From contig NZ_RAUX01000012.1 in the NCBI RefSeq assembly GCF_013464485.1, forward strand, positions 23,251 through 87,250: a stretch of DNA of 64,000 bases, in the 5' to 3' direction. Position numbers and translations under genes: made by a program. Positions 51,640-62,226 of the stretch are shown in pieces. This stretch comes from Stenotrophomonas maltophilia. GTDB taxonomy: Bacteria; Pseudomonadota; Gammaproteobacteria; Xanthomonadales; Xanthomonadaceae. Positions within the stretch are counted from its first letter, which is position 1, and each line of letters begins with the position of its first letter. Under the pieces are notes generated by a model. That model did not search any database. It had not been told where the DNA came from and saw nothing but the letters and a program-made list of their open reading frames with translations.

Positions 51640-52407
51640 TCAGAATGAGCGCATCAGGGAAATGAAGGCTGACGTCTGTGTGCCGCGTCGTGCCATCGGG
51701 CTGTCCTTCACTGCATCGCCGAACCATTGGTTGGCGACGATGCCGGTCGCGCGCCACTTCGTGCCCAGCGGCGTGCTGACCGCGATCTGCAGGCTCGGTG
51801 ACGTCGCGCTGCCCGGGTTGTAGGCGGCAAGTCCCGAGCGCAGTGCTTCTTCGTCGGTGATGCCGTAGTAGTAATCGAGCAGGCGCGCGCTGGAGTGCAC
51901 CACGCCCACCTTGGGGACCCAGGTGAAGCGACCGGCCTGGATCGGATAGCTGTAGTGCAGTCGTGATTCGAAACCGCCGCCGTGGCCGGTGATCTCACGC
52001 ATCACGCCCGCTTCGACGATACCCCAGTCAGCGCTGTACTCGCCGTTGATGCCGGCCATGGCCGACATCTGCCGGCTGTGCAGGCGACGCAGCTGCGGAT
52101 CGTTCACATCGTCGGTCTTGAAGCGCAGCGTGTAGGGCGTGAGCGCCGCCGAAAGGCGCAGGCCCTGACCCTTGTACAGGTACATGCCCAGTGAGCTCGG
52201 GCTTGCGAAGAAGCGCTCGCCCTGCCAGGCAATGGACGGAACGACCAGTGGTTTGACGTCGTAGTGGGCATAAGCGCCCGAGGTTGCGCCGGCACTGATG
52301 CCGGCCTGCACGCCCGGGCTCCGGTCGCCGGCATGGGTGATCAATGGCAGGCCGATGGCAGCGGAGAACAGCAGTGGGCGCAGCAGGGTCGGGGACAGCG
52401 ACGGCAT
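51640..52407 (-). CDS. MipA/OmpV family outer membrane protein
   Basis: A 255-residue outer membrane beta-barrel. A signal peptide (about 1-26, ending THA) is followed by GVQAGISAGATSGAYAHYDVKPLVVPSIAWQGERFF, the typical MipA/OmpV opening, alternating strand pattern, and a terminal aromatic residue (ISLMRSF). Members include scaffolding proteins for murein synthesis and small-molecule porins. It is divergent from the two-component regulator, with about 146 bases between starts, so that system is the likely regulator. Confidence 0.9.
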   Translation of the reverse strand: MPSLSPTLLRPLLFSAAIGLPLITHAGDRSPGVQAGISAGATSGAYAHYDVKPLVVPSIAWQGERFFASPSSLGMYLYKGQGLRLSAALTPYTLRFKTDDVNDPQLRRLHSRQMSAMAGINGEYSADWGIVEAGVMREITGHGGGFESRLHYSYPIQAGRFTWVPKVGVVHSSARLLDYYYGITDEEALRSGLAAYNPGSATSPSLQIAVSTPLGTKWRATGIVANQWFGDAVKDSPMARRGTQTSAFISLMRSF

Positions 52408-52553
52408 CGATCAACCACATTGCGGGGGGATGGCCAAGCATGGTGCGGGTGCAACATTGTCAGAACATTGCGCCGCGGCAATCGGCACGCCAGGACGCCA
52501 AAGTCCGGCGCCAGGCACTATGATCGGCACCGTTTCCGGTAGCCGAGCCTCTG

Positions 52554-53225
52554 ATGCGCATCCTTCTGGTCGAAGACGATCCTGATCTGTCCCGAGCCCT
52601 GCAATCGGGACTGGAGCGGCAGGGCGTGGTGGCCGATGTAGTCGGCAGCCTGGCCGAGGCGGCCATTGCGCTGCGCGAACCCGTGCACCAGCTGATGCTG
52701 CTCGACCGCCAGCTGCCCGATGGCGATGGCGTGGGTTTCGTCGCCACCGCGCGGGCCCTGCGTCCCAACCTGGCGGTGATCATGCTGACCGCCAAGGGCA
52801 CATTGTCGGACAAGGTCGAGGGGCTGGATGTCGGTGCCGACGACTACCTGGTCAAGCCCGTGGCAATCGAGGAGCTGATGGCACGCATCCGCGCCGTGTC
52901 CCGGCGGCCTTCGGCCATGGTGACGCCCAGCCTGCACCTGGGCCGGTTGGAATTCGACTTTGAATCGCTGCAGGCGCAGGTGGAGGGGCAGCTGCTGGCG
53001 CTGCCGCGGCGCCAGGTACTGGTATTGCAGGCGCTGGCGATGCGGCAGGGGCGCACGGTCACCCGCAGCGCGCTGGAAGCGGCGGTGTACGGCTTTGACG
53101 ATGAGATCCAGTCCAACGCGCTTGACGCGCATATTTCCAAGCTGCGCAAGGCACTGCAGCAGGCCGGGGCGGGTGTCGAGATCCATGTGATCCGGGGCGT
53201 TGGCTATCTGCTGGCGGAGGCCTGA
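52554..53225 (+). CDS. OmpR-family response regulator
   Basis: A 223-residue DNA-binding response regulator. The receiver domain (1-115) has the acidic pair EDD near residues 7-9, the phosphoacceptor D51 (MLLDRQLPDGDG), and the conserved lysine in DDYLVKP. The C-terminal winged helix (about 125-220) ends with the typical LRKALQQAGAGVEIHVIRGVGYLL. The histidine kinase gene begins one base after its stop. It is divergent from mipA. Confidence 0.94.
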   Translation: MRILLVEDDPDLSRALQSGLERQGVVADVVGSLAEAAIALREPVHQLMLLDRQLPDGDGVGFVATARALRPNLAVIMLTAKGTLSDKVEGLDVGADDYLVKPVAIEELMARIRAVSRRPSAMVTPSLHLGRLEFDFESLQAQVEGQLLALPRRQVLVLQALAMRQGRTVTRSALEAAVYGFDDEIQSNALDAHISKLRKALQQAGAGVEIHVIRGVGYLLAEA

Positions 53226-53226
53226 A

Positions 53227-54579
53227 ATGGAACGTCCAACACGTCCCATCCGTTCCATCACCCTGGGCCTGGCCTGGCGGCTGTTCCTGGCGCAGGCCTT
53301 CACCGTACTGTTCGCGGTAGTCGCGTTGATCCTGACCTGGGGCGACAAGGACACCTGGGGCATGGACATGTTCATGGCCGAAGCGGTAGCCAAGGCGGTG
53401 CACAGCGAGGGCGGCCGGCTGGTGCTGGACCAGGCGCGCTGGGACAAGCTCGATGCGAGTGCCGGTGGCAATCTCTGGTTCGCAGCAGTCGACGACAAGG
53501 GTGTCTGGCTGGAACGTGGCGCGATTCCGGCGATCCACGCACCGCTGCTGGCGCGGTTGCCGACGCTGGGGGCCACCGAACTGGGATCGCTGGTCCCGCC
53601 GTACCTGGATGTGGCGCGGGTGATGATCCGCAACGAGGATGGCCGCCGCATCACGGTGATGGTCGGTGGTGCTCCAAAGGGCGGGCTGCTCGATGGTGCG
53701 CTGATGGTGCTGCGCCTGATCGGCCTGTGGTTCTTCCTGCCGTTGATCGTGGTCACGCTGCTGGTGATGCCGACCGTGATCCATCGCGCAATGCGCGGCG
53801 TGCGCCGCTCTGCGCAGCAGGCCAAGGAGCTGGACATCGGGCAGCCGGGTGCGCGGCTGGATGCACGACTGGTATCCACCGAGGTTGCGCCGCTGGTGGA
53901 AGCCTTCAATGATGCGATCGACAAAGTGCAGCAGGGTTATGCCGCACGCGACAAATTCCTTGCCGATGCCGCGCACGAACTGCGCGTACCGATCGCGGTG
54001 GTGCAGGCGCGCCTGTCGCAGCTGCCGCAGGGTGAGTTGAAGTCGCAGCTGCTGACCGACGTCGCGCGCCTTGGCAACGTGGCCGAACACCTGCTTGATC
54101 TGCAGCGGCTCGACCGCAATGTTGGTGCGCTGCAGCGGCTGGACCTTGCACTGCTGGTGCGCGAAGCGGCCGCCGACCTGGCGCCGCTGGTGGTCGGTGC
54201 GGGCTATGGCTTCGAAGTGGACGCACCGGACGCGCCGGTGTGGATCCATGGCGACAGCCTGGCACTGGGACGGGTGATCGCCAACCTTGTACACAACGCC
54301 ATCGTCCACGGTGGCGGACGCGGCACCATCTGCGTCCGCCTGGACACGCGCGGCCTGCTGGAGGTCAGCGATCAGGGTGCCGGCATTCCGGTGGGTGATC
54401 GTGAGGCGATCTTCGAGCCCTTCCATCGCTTGCGCGCAGCCGGCAGCGGCAGCGGTCTGGGACTGCATCTGGTGAAGGAAATCGTGCAGCACCACGGCGG
54501 TTCGGTCAGTGTCGGCGAGGCGGCGGGCGGTGGTGCCAGCTTCCGGGTCAACTTCCACCGCGGTACCGTCCGGCGCTGA
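53227..54579 (+). CDS. Sensor histidine kinase
   Basis: A 450-residue membrane sensor. Membrane helix 1 lies at about 12-38, followed by a periplasmic sensor region (about 40-155) and helix 2 at about 160-185 (LIGLWFFLPLIVVTLLVMPTV). A HAMP-like linker follows, then the HisKA region with H250 (AAHELRVPIA) and the HATPase domain with N-box NLVHNAIVHGG, G1 DQGAGIP and GSGLGLHLVKEI. It starts right behind the response regulator. The signal is unknown; cell envelope stress is a guess from the mipA neighbour. Confidence 0.94.
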   Translation: MERPTRPIRSITLGLAWRLFLAQAFTVLFAVVALILTWGDKDTWGMDMFMAEAVAKAVHSEGGRLVLDQARWDKLDASAGGNLWFAAVDDKGVWLERGAIPAIHAPLLARLPTLGATELGSLVPPYLDVARVMIRNEDGRRITVMVGGAPKGGLLDGALMVLRLIGLWFFLPLIVVTLLVMPTVIHRAMRGVRRSAQQAKELDIGQPGARLDARLVSTEVAPLVEAFNDAIDKVQQGYAARDKFLADAAHELRVPIAVVQARLSQLPQGELKSQLLTDVARLGNVAEHLLDLQRLDRNVGALQRLDLALLVREAAADLAPLVVGAGYGFEVDAPDAPVWIHGDSLALGRVIANLVHNAIVHGGGRGTICVRLDTRGLLEVSDQGAGIPVGDREAIFEPFHRLRAAGSGSGLGLHLVKEIVQHHGGSVSVGEAAGGGASFRVNFHRGTVRR

Positions 54580-54638
54580 CAGCCCCGCGGGGGAAAGACC
54601 GATAGGCAGCCCGCCACGTCCGGCGGCAGGCTGGGAGA

Positions 54639-57038
54639 ATGGTTTCCCAACGTTCTGCCCCGGCCCTGTTTGACTTTGGCTGTGCCGCCGGCCTGGTGCT
54701 GGGCGCACTGACCTGCGTGCAGATGCCGATGTTGCTGTCCCTCTGGCTGTGCGTGCCGATGGCGGTCGCCGGTGCCAGCGGCTGGCTGCTGCGCTGGCGC
54801 GGCCGTGCGTGGGCCGCGACCCTGCTCGGGCTGGCATGGGCATCGCTGCACGGGCATTGGGTCCTGTACGGCCAGCTTGCTCCCAGCGCGCCGCCACAGG
54901 ATGTGCAGGTGCGGGGACAGGTAGCTGATCTTCCGCAGCGTGGACCCGGCTACACGCGTTTTGTGTTGCATGTCGAAGAGGCCGATGCGCTGCCAGTGCT
55001 GCGTGGCAAGCGCCTGCAGGTCACCTGGAACGATCCATGGCGTGGCCCGTCGCAGCATGGCTCCGATGGTGGACGCCATGCGCTTCGCGCCGGGGCGCAC
55101 TGGGAACTGTCGTTGCGTGTGCGCGCTCCGCGTTCACGGATCAATCCCGGCGGTTTCGATGGCGAGCGCCACGCCGTGCTGCGCGGCATCTCCGGCAATG
55201 GCACGGTACGGGATCCGGCAACCGCGCGCGAACGGCTGCCTGCGAAGGGCCTGCAGGCGTGGCGGGAGCGCAGCAGTTCCGCGATCGCCGTACAGGTTGC
55301 GCATCCTGCGGCGCGGTTCGTGCAGGCGCTGGCGCTGGGAGATACCCGTGGCTTGTCCGATGCCGACTGGGAACATCTACGCGCGTTGGGCCTGACCCAT
55401 CTGGTCGCCATTTCCGGGTTCCACGTGGGAGTGGTGGCGGGCTTCGGCGTGCTGTTGTGTCGTGCGTTGTGGTGGTTGTGCCCGCTGCTGGGACGGTACT
55501 GGCCGCGACCGCAGGCGGCGGCATGGGGCGCGGCGCTGGCTGCCGCCGCCTATGCCATGGTGGCCGGCGGCGCGCTGCCGACGGTACGCGCGGCGCTGAT
55601 GATTGGACTGGTCGCGCTGGCCCGTGCGGGGCGTCGCCCGGTGGGGGCGGGGCAGGGGCTGGCATTGGCCGCGATGGTGATGCTGCTGCCTGCACCGCTG
55701 TCAGTGCTGTCGGCCGGCTTCTGGCTCAGCTTTGGTGGCGTGCTGTGGTTGCTGTGGTGCCTGCCCAGGACGGGGTCGGAGGGCGTCGGCGGTGGGCTGC
55801 GCGGCTTCTTCGCTGCACAGGGCGTAGCCAGCATTGGCTTGCTGCCCCTGTGCGTGGCCCTGTTCGGAGGCACCGCGCGCTTGGGGCCGCTGGTCAACCT
55901 GCCGATCATTCCGTGGTGGACGCTGCTGGTGGTGCCGTTGTCGCTGCTGGGTACCGGCCTGCACGTGCTGTACGACGGTGCCGGATGCTGGGCATGGCGT
56001 GCCGCTGCCTGGCTGTTCGAGCTGAGCTGGCAGGCCCTGCAGCCTCTTGCGTTGCACCCGCAGGCGATGTGGTGGTTGGCCGACGCACCTCGCTGGGCGT
56101 TGCCCGCCGCACTGGCGGGGGTGTTCTGGTGGCTGCTGCCGCGTGGCGCTGGCGGCGGCCTGGCGGGCCTGCTGCTGTGCCTGCCACTGCTGTGGCCGGC
56201 CCGGCATGTACCTGCCGAAGGAGAGCTGGAGCTGCTGGTGCACGATGTGGGCCAGGGCACGGCGGTACTGGTGCGCACGGCCCGGCACGCCCTCTGGTAC
56301 GACGTTGGGCCCCCGACCGGTGGTGAGGGCAATGAACGGATCCTGGTCCCCGCCCTGCGTGCACTCGGCCAGAGCCCTCCGCAGCAGGCGATGCTCAGCC
56401 ATGACCATCTGGACCACATCGGCAGCCTGCCCAGCCTGCGTCGGCAGCTGGCGGGGCTGCGACTGCTGGCGCCACCCGGCAGCGACATTGCCGGAGCCGC
56501 GCCGTGCCAGCAGGGCATGCGCTGGCAGTGGGATGGGGTCGATTTCCAGGTTCTGCACCCCTCGCCGGGTAGCAGACAGGCCGAAAACGAGGACAGCTGC
56601 GTGCTGCGCATTGCCAGCCGCCACGGTGTGGTACTGCTGCCCGGCGACATTGGCCACCCGGCCGAGCGGGCGCTGCTGGAGGCGTCGCCGCACGCGCTGA
56701 AGGCGGATGTGGTGCTGGTGCCGCATCATGGCAGTGGTGGCAGCTCCAGTGCGCCGTGGGTGGCGGCGGTGGCGCCGCAGCTGGCGGTGGTCTCGGCCGG
56801 GCACCGCAACCGTTTCGGCCATCCCCGCCAGGACGTGGTCCAGCGCTGGCAGGCGCAAGGGGCCGAGGTACTGGCCACGGCCGATTCCGGTGCGATCCGC
56901 ATATGGCTTGGCGCACAAGGGCTGCAGCTGCGTGAACAGCGCATCCACGCATCCCGGTGGTGGGATGCCGCTGGGCGGGCGCGGTCGGCTGCTATCCTAT
57001 CGCCGATCGAACAAGCGGCCGTTGGGCCGGAGGGTTGA
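54639..57038 (+). CDS. comEC: DNA internalisation protein ComEC/Rec2
   Basis: A 799-residue inner membrane channel for transforming single-stranded DNA. Several N-terminal hydrophobic helices precede a DUF4131/OB-like periplasmic domain, then the Competence domain with many membrane helices (about 220-520; GLTHLVAISGFHVGVVAGF). The C-terminal metallo-beta-lactamase domain has the zinc motif H588-D-H590-L-D592-H593 (SHDHLDH) and LPGDIGHPAE. Full length, suggesting a working DNA uptake system together with the type IV pilus genes in this window. exbB begins 4 bases after its stop. Confidence 0.94.
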   Translation: MVSQRSAPALFDFGCAAGLVLGALTCVQMPMLLSLWLCVPMAVAGASGWLLRWRGRAWAATLLGLAWASLHGHWVLYGQLAPSAPPQDVQVRGQVADLPQRGPGYTRFVLHVEEADALPVLRGKRLQVTWNDPWRGPSQHGSDGGRHALRAGAHWELSLRVRAPRSRINPGGFDGERHAVLRGISGNGTVRDPATARERLPAKGLQAWRERSSSAIAVQVAHPAARFVQALALGDTRGLSDADWEHLRALGLTHLVAISGFHVGVVAGFGVLLCRALWWLCPLLGRYWPRPQAAAWGAALAAAAYAMVAGGALPTVRAALMIGLVALARAGRRPVGAGQGLALAAMVMLLPAPLSVLSAGFWLSFGGVLWLLWCLPRTGSEGVGGGLRGFFAAQGVASIGLLPLCVALFGGTARLGPLVNLPIIPWWTLLVVPLSLLGTGLHVLYDGAGCWAWRAAAWLFELSWQALQPLALHPQAMWWLADAPRWALPAALAGVFWWLLPRGAGGGLAGLLLCLPLLWPARHVPAEGELELLVHDVGQGTAVLVRTARHALWYDVGPPTGGEGNERILVPALRALGQSPPQQAMLSHDHLDHIGSLPSLRRQLAGLRLLAPPGSDIAGAAPCQQGMRWQWDGVDFQVLHPSPGSRQAENEDSCVLRIASRHGVVLLPGDIGHPAERALLEASPHALKADVVLVPHHGSGGSSSAPWVAAVAPQLAVVSAGHRNRFGHPRQDVVQRWQAQGAEVLATADSGAIRIWLGAQGLQLREQRIHASRWWDAAGRARSAAILSPIEQAAVGPEG

Positions 57039-57041
57039 AAC

Positions 57042-57704
57042 GTGTGGGAACTGGTCAAGGCCGGTGGCTGGCCGATGGTGCCGCTGCTGCTGTTGGGTGT
57101 ACTGGCTTTGGCGATCATCCTGGAACGTTTCTGGTCCCTGCGGCGAACGGAAGTGCTGCCGCCCGGCCTCGGCCAGGAAGTGCGCAACTGGGCTGCCCGC
57201 GGCAAGCTTGATCCGGCCCACCTGCAGACCCTGCGCGCCAACTCGCCGCTGGGCGCCCTGCTGGCGGCCGCGCTGGAAGCGCGCAACCGTCCGCGCGACC
57301 AGATCCGCGAGCGCATTGAAGACACCGGCCGCCATCTGGTGCACCGCATGGAGCGCTTCCTCAATGCGCTGGGCACCATCGCCTCGGCCGGCCCGCTGCT
57401 GGGCCTGCTGGGCACGGTCATTGGGATGATCCAGATGTTCCTGGGCATCCTCGACCACGGCGTGGGTGATGTGAACCAGCTGGCCGGCGGTATCGGCAAG
57501 GCGCTGGTGTGCACCGCCACCGGCATGATCGTGGCCATTCCGGCGCTGATGTTCCACCGCTACTTCAAGTGCCGCATCCACGGTTACGTGGTGGAGATGG
57601 AACAGGAAGCCAGCGCCCTGCTGGATACGCTGGATGGCCGTCCCGGGGTGATGAACCCGGCCGCTGCCACGCGCCCGGCCGGCGCGGCGACGGCGAAGGC
57701 CTGA
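57042..57704 (+). CDS. exbB: MotA/TolQ/ExbB proton channel family protein
   Basis: A 220-residue inner membrane protein of the ExbB/TolQ type. Membrane helices are seen at about 8-28 (WPMVPLLLLGVLALAIILERFW), 105-130 and 145-175, with the conserved LGLLGTVIGMIQMF and GIGKALVCTATGMIVAIPALMFHRYF regions. It uses the proton gradient with ExbD to energise TonB or a Tol-like partner. The start is GTG 57042 with GGAGGG upstream. It is grouped with msbA and lpxK, an arrangement common in Xanthomonadaceae. Confidence 0.92.
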   Translation: MWELVKAGGWPMVPLLLLGVLALAIILERFWSLRRTEVLPPGLGQEVRNWAARGKLDPAHLQTLRANSPLGALLAAALEARNRPRDQIRERIEDTGRHLVHRMERFLNALGTIASAGPLLGLLGTVIGMIQMFLGILDHGVGDVNQLAGGIGKALVCTATGMIVAIPALMFHRYFKCRIHGYVVEMEQEASALLDTLDGRPGVMNPAAATRPAGAATAKA

Positions 57705-57707
57705 TCG

Positions 57708-58130
57708 ATGCGTATCGGCAACGACCGATCCCAGGATGAGCCGCATATCGACCTGGTGCCGCTGATCGACGTCATTCTGGTGCTGATCATCTTCTTCGTG
57801 GTCACCACCACCTTCGACGCGCGCTCGACACTGCAGGTGGAACTGCCTACGGCCAGCCAGCAGCCCAGCAATGAGCCGCCGCGCTCGTTGAGCGTGCTGA
57901 TCAACGCCGAAGGCCGCTACTTCATCAATGACCAGGAAGTGCTGCGCAGCGACGTCGAATCGGTCAAGCAGACCATCGCGGCCGTTGCCGGCAGCGACCG
58001 CACCCAGCCGGTGCTGTTGCGTGCCGATGCCCGCACCCCCTATCAGGCCGTGGTGACCGCGCAGGACGCGCTGGGTCAGCTCGGCTTCCGCCGTATTGCC
58101 ATTGCAACAGCACCCGAGGTGCGTCCATGA
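57708..58130 (+). CDS. exbD: ExbD/TolR biopolymer transport protein
   Basis: A 140-residue protein with one N-terminal membrane helix (IDLVPLIDVILVLIIFFVV) that carries the proton-path aspartate D21, followed by a periplasmic domain (about 45-138). It pairs with the ExbB-type protein upstream (3 bases between the genes) and overlaps msbA by 4 bases. Confidence 0.93.
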   Translation: MRIGNDRSQDEPHIDLVPLIDVILVLIIFFVVTTTFDARSTLQVELPTASQQPSNEPPRSLSVLINAEGRYFINDQEVLRSDVESVKQTIAAVAGSDRTQPVLLRADARTPYQAVVTAQDALGQLGFRRIAIATAPEVRP

Positions 58131-59875
58131 GTTCCAATCACGCGCCGGTGTGGCCGATCTACAAACGCCTGCTGGGATATACCCGGGCCTACTGGGGCCT
58201 GATGGTCGCTGCCATCATCGCGATGGCGGTGGAATCGGTGGCCGGCTATCACTTCACCAAGCTGATGGAGCCGCTGGTCAACCGGGGCTTTGTCAATCCC
58301 GAACCGAAAATGGCGGTGATCCTGCCGTTGACCATCCTTGGCCTGTTCCTGATGCGCAGCGCTGCAACCTGGGTCAGCGACTACGCGCTGGCCAAGACCG
58401 GCCGCAGCGTGGTGCGCGACCTGCGTGAACAGGTGCTGGCCAAGTACCTGCACCTGCCGTCCTCGCATTTCGATACCGAGTCGACGCCGGTGATGGTCAG
58501 CCGCCTGAACTTCGATACCGAGCAGGTCACCCAGGCCAGCGCCGATGCGCTCAAGACCGTGGTTGCCGACACCCTGACCATCATCGCCATGCTGGCGGTG
58601 ATGCTGCAGATGAGTGTCAAGGTGACCGTGGCCATGCTGGTGGTGGTGCCGATGATCGGCGTGATCGTGTCCTACGTCGGCAAGCGCTACCGGCGCATCA
58701 GCCGCGGCATCCAGGACGGCATGGGCACGATGGCGCAGACTGCGGAGCAGTCGCTGGCGGCCCAGCAGGAAGTGAAGGTGCACGGCACCCAGCAGCATGA
58801 GATGTCGCGCTATTCACGCCTGGCCAACCGCATGCTGGCGCTGAACATGAAGGTGGAAATCACCCGTGCAGGTGCATCCAGCGTGGTCCAGTTCCTGGCC
58901 GCGCTGGCGCTGGCGGTGATCGTGTGGGTATCGACCCGTGAAGCCCTGGCCGGCCGCCTCAATGCCGGCCAGTTCATGGGCCTGATGATCTCGATGACCG
59001 CGATCATCCCGTCGCTGCGGCGCCTGACCAGCGTGCAGTCGTCCATTTCGCGCGGTGTTTCCGCGGCCGAACGCCTGTTCGACATCCTCGACATGCCGGT
59101 CGAGCGTGATGACGGCCGGAACCAGGTGCAGCGCGTGCGCGGCGAACTGGCGTTCGACCACGTCATGCTGCGCTACCGCGAGGACAGCGGTATCGCCCTG
59201 GACGACATCAGCTTCGTTGCCAGGCCGGGTACGGTCACCGCCATTGTCGGTCGCTCCGGCAGCGGCAAGACCAGCCTGATCCGGCTGGTGCCGCGCTTCT
59301 ACGAACCCAGTGGCGGGCGCATCACCCTTGATGGTGTGGCACTCGACGACTATCCGCTGGCCGATCTTCGCCGCCAGGTGGCAATGGTCGGGCAGAAGGT
59401 CATGCTGTTCGACGACACCATCGGCGCCAATATCGCCTATGGCATGGACGCGACCGATGAACAGATCCGTGCGGCGGCCGAAGCCGCGAACGCCTGGGAG
59501 TTCATCGAGCGGATGCCGCAGCAGCTGCAGACCCCGGTGGGCGAGAACGGTGCGCTGCTGTCCGGCGGCCAGCGCCAGCGCCTGGCAATCGCCCGTGCGA
59601 TCCTGCGTGACGCCCCGATCCTGATTCTCGATGAAGCCACCGCCGCACTCGACAACGAATCCGAGCGTCTGGTGCAGGATGCACTGCAGCGGCTGATGCC
59701 CGAACGCACCACGCTGGTCATCGCGCATCGCCTGTCGACCATCGAGCATGCCGACCAGGTGCTGGTGATGGATCACGGCCGCATCGTCGAGCGCGGTACC
59801 CACAAGGAACTGCTGACCATGGGCGGCCTGTACCAGCATCTGCACAGCATGCAGTTCCGCGAAAGGCAGGACTGA
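58127..59875 (+). CDS. msbA: Lipid A flippase ATP-binding/permease protein MsbA
   Basis: A 582-residue half-size ABC transporter that flips lipid A-core across the inner membrane. The N-terminal ABC membrane domain has six hydrophobic segments (about 20-310). The nucleotide-binding domain carries Walker [10 protein letters not shown], the signature [14 protein letters not shown], Walker [13 protein letters not shown] and the H-loop [12 protein letters not shown]. It is followed by lpxK with a one-base overlap (TGATG), the classic msbA-lpxK pair. Confidence 0.96.
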   Translation: MSSNHAPVWPIYKRLLGYTRAYWGLMVAAIIAMAVESVAGYHFTKLMEPLVNRGFVNPEPKMAVILPLTILGLFLMRSAATWVSDYALAKTGRSVVRDLREQVLAKYLHLPSSHFDTESTPVMVSRLNFDTEQVTQASADALKTVVADTLTIIAMLAVMLQMSVKVTVAMLVVVPMIGVIVSYVGKRYRRISRGIQDGMGTMAQTAEQSLAAQQEVKVHGTQQHEMSRYSRLANRMLALNMKVEITRAGASSVVQFLAALALAVIVWVSTREALAGRLNAGQFMGLMISMTAIIPSLRRLTSVQSSISRGVSAAERLFDILDMPVERDDGRNQVQRVRGELAFDHVMLRYREDSGIALDDISFVARPGTVTAIVGRSGSGKTSLIRLVPRFYEPSGGRITLDGVALDDYPLADLRRQVAMVGQKVMLFDDTIGANIAYGMDATDEQIRAAAEAANAWEFIERMPQQLQTPVGENGALLSGGQRQRLAIARAILRDAPILILDEATAALDNESERLVQDALQRLMPERTTLVIAHRLSTIEHADQVLVMDHGRIVERGTHKELLTMGGLYQHLHSMQFRERQD

Positions 59876-60894
59876 TGGCTGGCAAGGGTACCCAGACCCC
59901 GCCGTACTGGTACGACGGCAGCCCGGTTCCGTGGGCGATGCGCCTGCTGGCGCCGCTGTACGCGGGTGTCACCGCGCTGCGCCGTCGCGCCTATCGGCGT
60001 GGCTGGCGCAAGCGCTACACGCTGCCGGTGCCGGTCATCGTGGTTGGCAACATCACCGCCGGTGGTACTGGCAAGACGCCGCTGACCATCGCGTTGGTGG
60101 AGCGCCTGCGTGCCGCCGGCTGGAAGCCGGGCGTGGCCAGCCGTGGCTACGGCCGCGAAGATGCCGACAAACCACTGTGGGTAAAGGCCGATACGCCGAC
60201 CGCCAAGGGTGGTGACGAGCCGGTGCTGATTGCCTGGAAGACCGGCGTGCCGGTGCGCGTGGACAGTGATCGCGTTGCTGCCGGCAAGGCACTGATCGAG
60301 GCCGGCTGCGATGTGATCGTCTGCGACGACGGCCTGCAGCACTACCGGCTGGCGCGCGACATCGAGATCGAAGTGGTCGATGCGCAGCGCCGCTACGGCA
60401 ATGGCCGGATGATTCCGGCCGGACCGCTGCGCGAGCCGGTCAGCCGCGCCAGCGAGTGCGATTTCCGCGTCGTGAATCTCGGCCAGGCCGATGAGGAATC
60501 TGCGGCACAGGCCTGTGGTTTCGGCCAGTGGCCGATGGCCCTGCACATCGACAGCGCACAACCGCTGGCCGGAGGCCGTGCCCGTTCGCTGGCGTACTTC
60601 AAGGGCCAGCGCGTGCACGCCGTGGCGGGCATCGCCCACCCGCAGCGTTTCTTCGACATGCTGCGCGCGCGTGGCATCGGCGTGGTACCGCACGCCTTCG
60701 CTGATCATCAGGCCTATCAGCCGCAGGACCTGTCCTTCGGCAGCCAGCTGCCGGTGCTGATGACCGAAAAGGACGCGGTGAAGTGCCGTGCGTTCGGCAA
60801 TGACTGGCACTACGCGGTCCCGCTGCGCGCCGAGCTGCCTGCCGCATTCTGGGTGGCGCTGACCGACCGCCTGGACAAGCTGCGACCGAACTGA
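59875..60894 (+). CDS. lpxK: Tetraacyldisaccharide 4'-kinase
   Basis: A 339-residue membrane-associated kinase that phosphorylates the lipid A disaccharide at the 4' position. The N-terminal helix region ([19 protein letters not shown]), the P-loop [13 protein letters not shown], and the Walker B-like region [24 protein letters not shown] are all typical. The length is normal. It follows msbA directly; kdsB comes 73 bases later. Confidence 0.96.
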   Translation: MAGKGTQTPPYWYDGSPVPWAMRLLAPLYAGVTALRRRAYRRGWRKRYTLPVPVIVVGNITAGGTGKTPLTIALVERLRAAGWKPGVASRGYGREDADKPLWVKADTPTAKGGDEPVLIAWKTGVPVRVDSDRVAAGKALIEAGCDVIVCDDGLQHYRLARDIEIEVVDAQRRYGNGRMIPAGPLREPVSRASECDFRVVNLGQADEESAAQACGFGQWPMALHIDSAQPLAGGRARSLAYFKGQRVHAVAGIAHPQRFFDMLRARGIGVVPHAFADHQAYQPQDLSFGSQLPVLMTEKDAVKCRAFGNDWHYAVPLRAELPAAFWVALTDRLDKLRPN

Positions 60895-60967
60895 GTGGCG
60901 CGGCGGCGCTTGCATTCATGCGCCGCCGGCCGCATTCCCGTTGTAACAAGCCTGCCGAGTACCCCAC

Positions 60968-61741
60968 ATGACCGAATTCGTCGTCGCCATTCCGGCCCGC
61001 TACGCCGCCTCGCGGCTGCCGGGCAAGCCGCTGCGCATGCTGGGCGGTGAACCGCTGGTGCTGCATGTGGCGCGTCGCGCGCTGCAGGCGGGGGCCGGCG
61101 ACGTCTGGGTCGCTACTGACGATCAACGCATTGCGGACGCGCTGTCCGGGCTGGCCGAGGTGAAGGTGGCGATGACCGCCACGTCGCATGCATCGGGCAC
61201 TGACCGCTTGGCCGAGTGCGCGCGTATTGCCGGCTGGGCCGACGACACTGTGGTGGTCAACCTGCAGGGTGACGAGCCGTTTGCGCCTGCGGCCGGCATC
61301 CGCGCGGTGGCCGAAGCCTTGGTCGACGGCAAGGCGCCGATGTCGACCCTGGCGACCTCCGTCGAGGATGCGGAAACCCTGTTCGACCCGAACGTGGTCA
61401 AACTGGTCCGCAACGTACGCAACGAGGCGATGTATTTCAGCCGTGCGCCGATCGCCTGGCATCGCGATGGCTTCGCACGCAGCCGCGATACCCTGCCGGC
61501 CGGTCATGCCTGGCTGCGGCATATCGGCATCTATGGTTACCGGGCGGGTTTCCTGCAGCAGTTCGCAGCGATGCCGCCGGGGCAGCTTGAACAGGTCGAG
61601 TCGCTGGAGCAGCTGCGGGTGCTGGAAGCGGGTTACCCGATCAGCGTGGCCATCTCGCCGGAGCCGTTCCCGCCGGGCATCGACACCCCTGAAGATCTTG
61701 AGCGTGCAGAGGTACTGCTGCAGGCGATGACGGCACGATGA
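60968..61741 (+). CDS. kdsB: 3-deoxy-manno-octulosonate cytidylyltransferase
   Basis: A 257-residue enzyme that activates Kdo with CTP to CMP-Kdo for lipopolysaccharide core synthesis. [15 protein letters not shown] at the N-terminus, [11 protein letters not shown], and [10 protein letters not shown] are the standard nucleotide-binding motifs; [27 protein letters not shown] is the typical late segment. It overlaps the next gene by 4 bases. No ycaR-like gene lies between lpxK and kdsB here. Confidence 0.96.
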   Translation: MTEFVVAIPARYAASRLPGKPLRMLGGEPLVLHVARRALQAGAGDVWVATDDQRIADALSGLAEVKVAMTATSHASGTDRLAECARIAGWADDTVVVNLQGDEPFAPAAGIRAVAEALVDGKAPMSTLATSVEDAETLFDPNVVKLVRNVRNEAMYFSRAPIAWHRDGFARSRDTLPAGHAWLRHIGIYGYRAGFLQQFAAMPPGQLEQVESLEQLRVLEAGYPISVAISPEPFPPGIDTPEDLERAEVLLQAMTAR

Positions 61742-62226
61742 AGCTGCTGGTCGTCTGCCTCGGCAACATCTGCCGCTCGCCGATGGCCGAAGGTGCGCTG
61801 CGCGCACGCCTGGAGGCGTCGCCGCTGGCCGGGCGGGTGCAGGTGGATTCGGCCGGCACCGGAGACTGGCATGTGGGTGAACCGCCGGACCGTCGTGCGA
61901 TCGCCTGCGCGGCCGGGCATGGCGTGGATATCGGTGGCCTGCGTGCGCGCCAGCTGCAGGCTGAGGATTTCGAACGATTCGACTGGATCCTGTGCGCCGA
62001 TGAGGCCAACCTCCGCGACGCCGGTCGCCTGGCCACGCCAGCCCAGCGCGAGCGGCTGGCGTTGTACCTGCCGTGGACCGGCGGGAGCGGGCGGGGGGCG
62101 ATCCCGGACCCCTACACCGGCGGCAGTGATCATTTCGAACAGGTCTGGAAACTGGTCGACGATGCTGCAGAACGTGCGCTGGCACGACTGTTGCATGACG
62201 CCGACTCCGGCATAATCGGGTCATGA
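61738..62226 (+). CDS. Low-molecular-weight protein-tyrosine phosphatase
   Basis: A 162-residue phosphatase. The P-loop is C7-L-G-N-I-C12-R13-S14 ([14 protein letters not shown]), and the general-acid aspartate is in IPDPYTGG near the C-terminus. In other bacteria such enzymes act on BY-kinases in polysaccharide export; no kinase gene is in this window. It is translationally linked to kdsB and to the NHL protein by 4-base overlaps. Confidence 0.94.
   Translation: MKLLVVCLGNICRSPMAEGALRARLEASPLAGRVQVDSAGTGDWHVGEPPDRRAIACAAGHGVDIGGLRARQLQAEDFERFDWILCADEANLRDAGRLATPAQRERLALYLPWTGGSGRGAIPDPYTGGSDHFEQVWKLVDDAAERALARLLHDADSGIIGS

Noticed and set aside
53059-54897. 612-codon minus-strand frame antisense to the sensor kinase
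   Set aside because: Shadow frame with no domain; the plus strand holds clear kinase motifs.
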